Below, piece by piece: positions 35,686-36,188 of a DNA stretch of 36,188 nucleotides. A program made the translations under genes and the position numbers. The stretch comes from Bacteroidales bacterium (lineage in GTDB: Bacteria; Bacteroidota; Bacteroidia; Bacteroidales; VadinHA17): positions 1-36,188 of the forward strand of contig JALVJE010000100.1 in the NCBI GenBank assembly GCA_027028505.1, in the 5' to 3' direction. Positions within the stretch are counted from its first letter, which is position 1. Each line of letters opens with the position of its first letter. The notes beneath the pieces were generated by a model. That model did no database searches. It was not told where the DNA came from and was given only the letters and a program-made list of their open reading frames with translations.

Positions 35686-36188
35686 TACTTATACCGATAC
35701 GCCACCACCCTGTTATTATTAAAGGTCGGCACCAGAAGATTGGACGAGGCAGGAACAAAACAGATATCCGCCGCCTGCATGTTGATGGGCGTGGTATCCA
35801 GCAACAACACCTTCTCCCCCTTCGTATTGACCAGGTAGATATGTCCTTTCCAGTCGCTGATGAGATAGTTGCCCCGGCCGTCGGCTTCCAGTCCGTCGAT
35901 ACTGCCGGTATGCAGGATGTAATCGCTGATCTTTCGGGTCTGCAGATCGATGCGCACGATGCGGTCCTTCAGGCCGGCCAGAAGGCCTCCCTTTTCAACA
36001 AAAAGACCGTTGGGCCCGTCGAGCTTTTTGTCGACGACCCATTTTTCAAAACGATCGCCCTGCAGCCGGTATATGGCCGAAGCCCCCATATCCGACACAT
36101 AGACCGTTCCGTCAGGAGCCACCACTACATCGTTGAGGAAAACAGCTTTGGGATCGGCATACCGGGTCAGGATCTTTTTTTCAGGGAT
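35685..36188 (-). CDS. SMP-30/NHL-type beta-propeller protein (N-terminal part outside window)
   Basis: The visible part is 167 codons, and the frame is open to the right edge, so the GTG at 36125 is not the start. The sequence shows propeller repeats: LNDVVVAPDGTVYVSDM, LDGPNGLFVEKGGLL, SIDGLEADGRGNYLISDW and ICFVPASSNLLVPTFNNNRV. This is the blade pattern of SMP-30/gluconolactonase-like and NHL proteins. These are often periplasmic in Bacteroidota, but the N-terminus that would show a signal peptide is missing. It converges with the DUF4870 operon. The exact enzyme activity, if any, is unknown. Confidence 0.75.
   Translation of the reverse strand: MPEKKILTRYADPKAVFLNDVVVAPDGTVYVSDMGASAIYRLQGDRFEKWVVDKKLDGPNGLFVEKGGLLAGLKDRIVRIDLQTRKISDYILHTGSIDGLEADGRGNYLISDWKGHIYLVNTKGEKVLLLDTTPINMQAADICFVPASSNLLVPTFNNNRVVAYRYK

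Overview
This window is chromosomal DNA of a Bacteroidota bacterium, probably a Bacteroidales or Marinilabiliales relative. The main evidence is a 2,477-residue SprA/Sov type IX secretion protein in the ruvA-sprA-gcvH order typical of the phylum. Supporting evidence is a DUF4837 lipoprotein, a reg_prop sensor kinase, promoter boxes of the TTTG / TAnnTTTG type, and a tRNA without an encoded CCA. The genus cannot be set from sequence reading alone.

Layout. The 5' edge holds most of infB (+), which ends at a bidirectional terminator facing gcvH. From 2.7 to 19.1 kb everything is on the minus strand. In transcription order this is an M23 envelope peptidase, dxr, rseP, tatA and the DUF4837 lipoprotein, then a strong terminator, then leucyl aminopeptidase, pdxA, ruvA, sprA and gcvH. 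This is a conserved core block for isoprenoid and cofactor synthesis, envelope stress proteolysis, protein export, DNA repair and gliding/T9SS secretion.

The accessory part runs from 19.1 to about 22.9 kb. It holds an intact initiator tRNA preceded by a broken copy of its own 5' part. That broken copy is split by an 86-bp insert made of two hairpins. Behind the tRNA lie tandem terminator-like repeats, a triple TACGTA palindrome, and two decayed C-terminal remnants of a REP-associated (Y1, IS200-like) tyrosine transposase that flank a NimA-like flavoprotein gene. A lipoprotein glycosidase-like gene follows, between two low-complexity pyrimidine-rich repeat tracts.

From 22.9 to 30.8 kb lies an apparent five-gene operon: a large periplasmic-propeller histidine kinase, TolC, HlyD and two ABC-2 permeases. 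It has no ATPase and no response regulator. recQ follows, then a divergent tatC-lptB-DUF4870 operon (+), and a beta-propeller gene cut by the window end.

The most unusual material is the non-coding DNA. Palindromes with an outer stem, internal loop and inner stem, transposase remnants, and at least four copies of a degenerate ACTTTTCG-type pyrimidine tract sit in the intergenic gaps. I read this as the footprint of a RAYT/REP-like system plus a separate simple-repeat family. That reading is inference and needs genome-wide searches.
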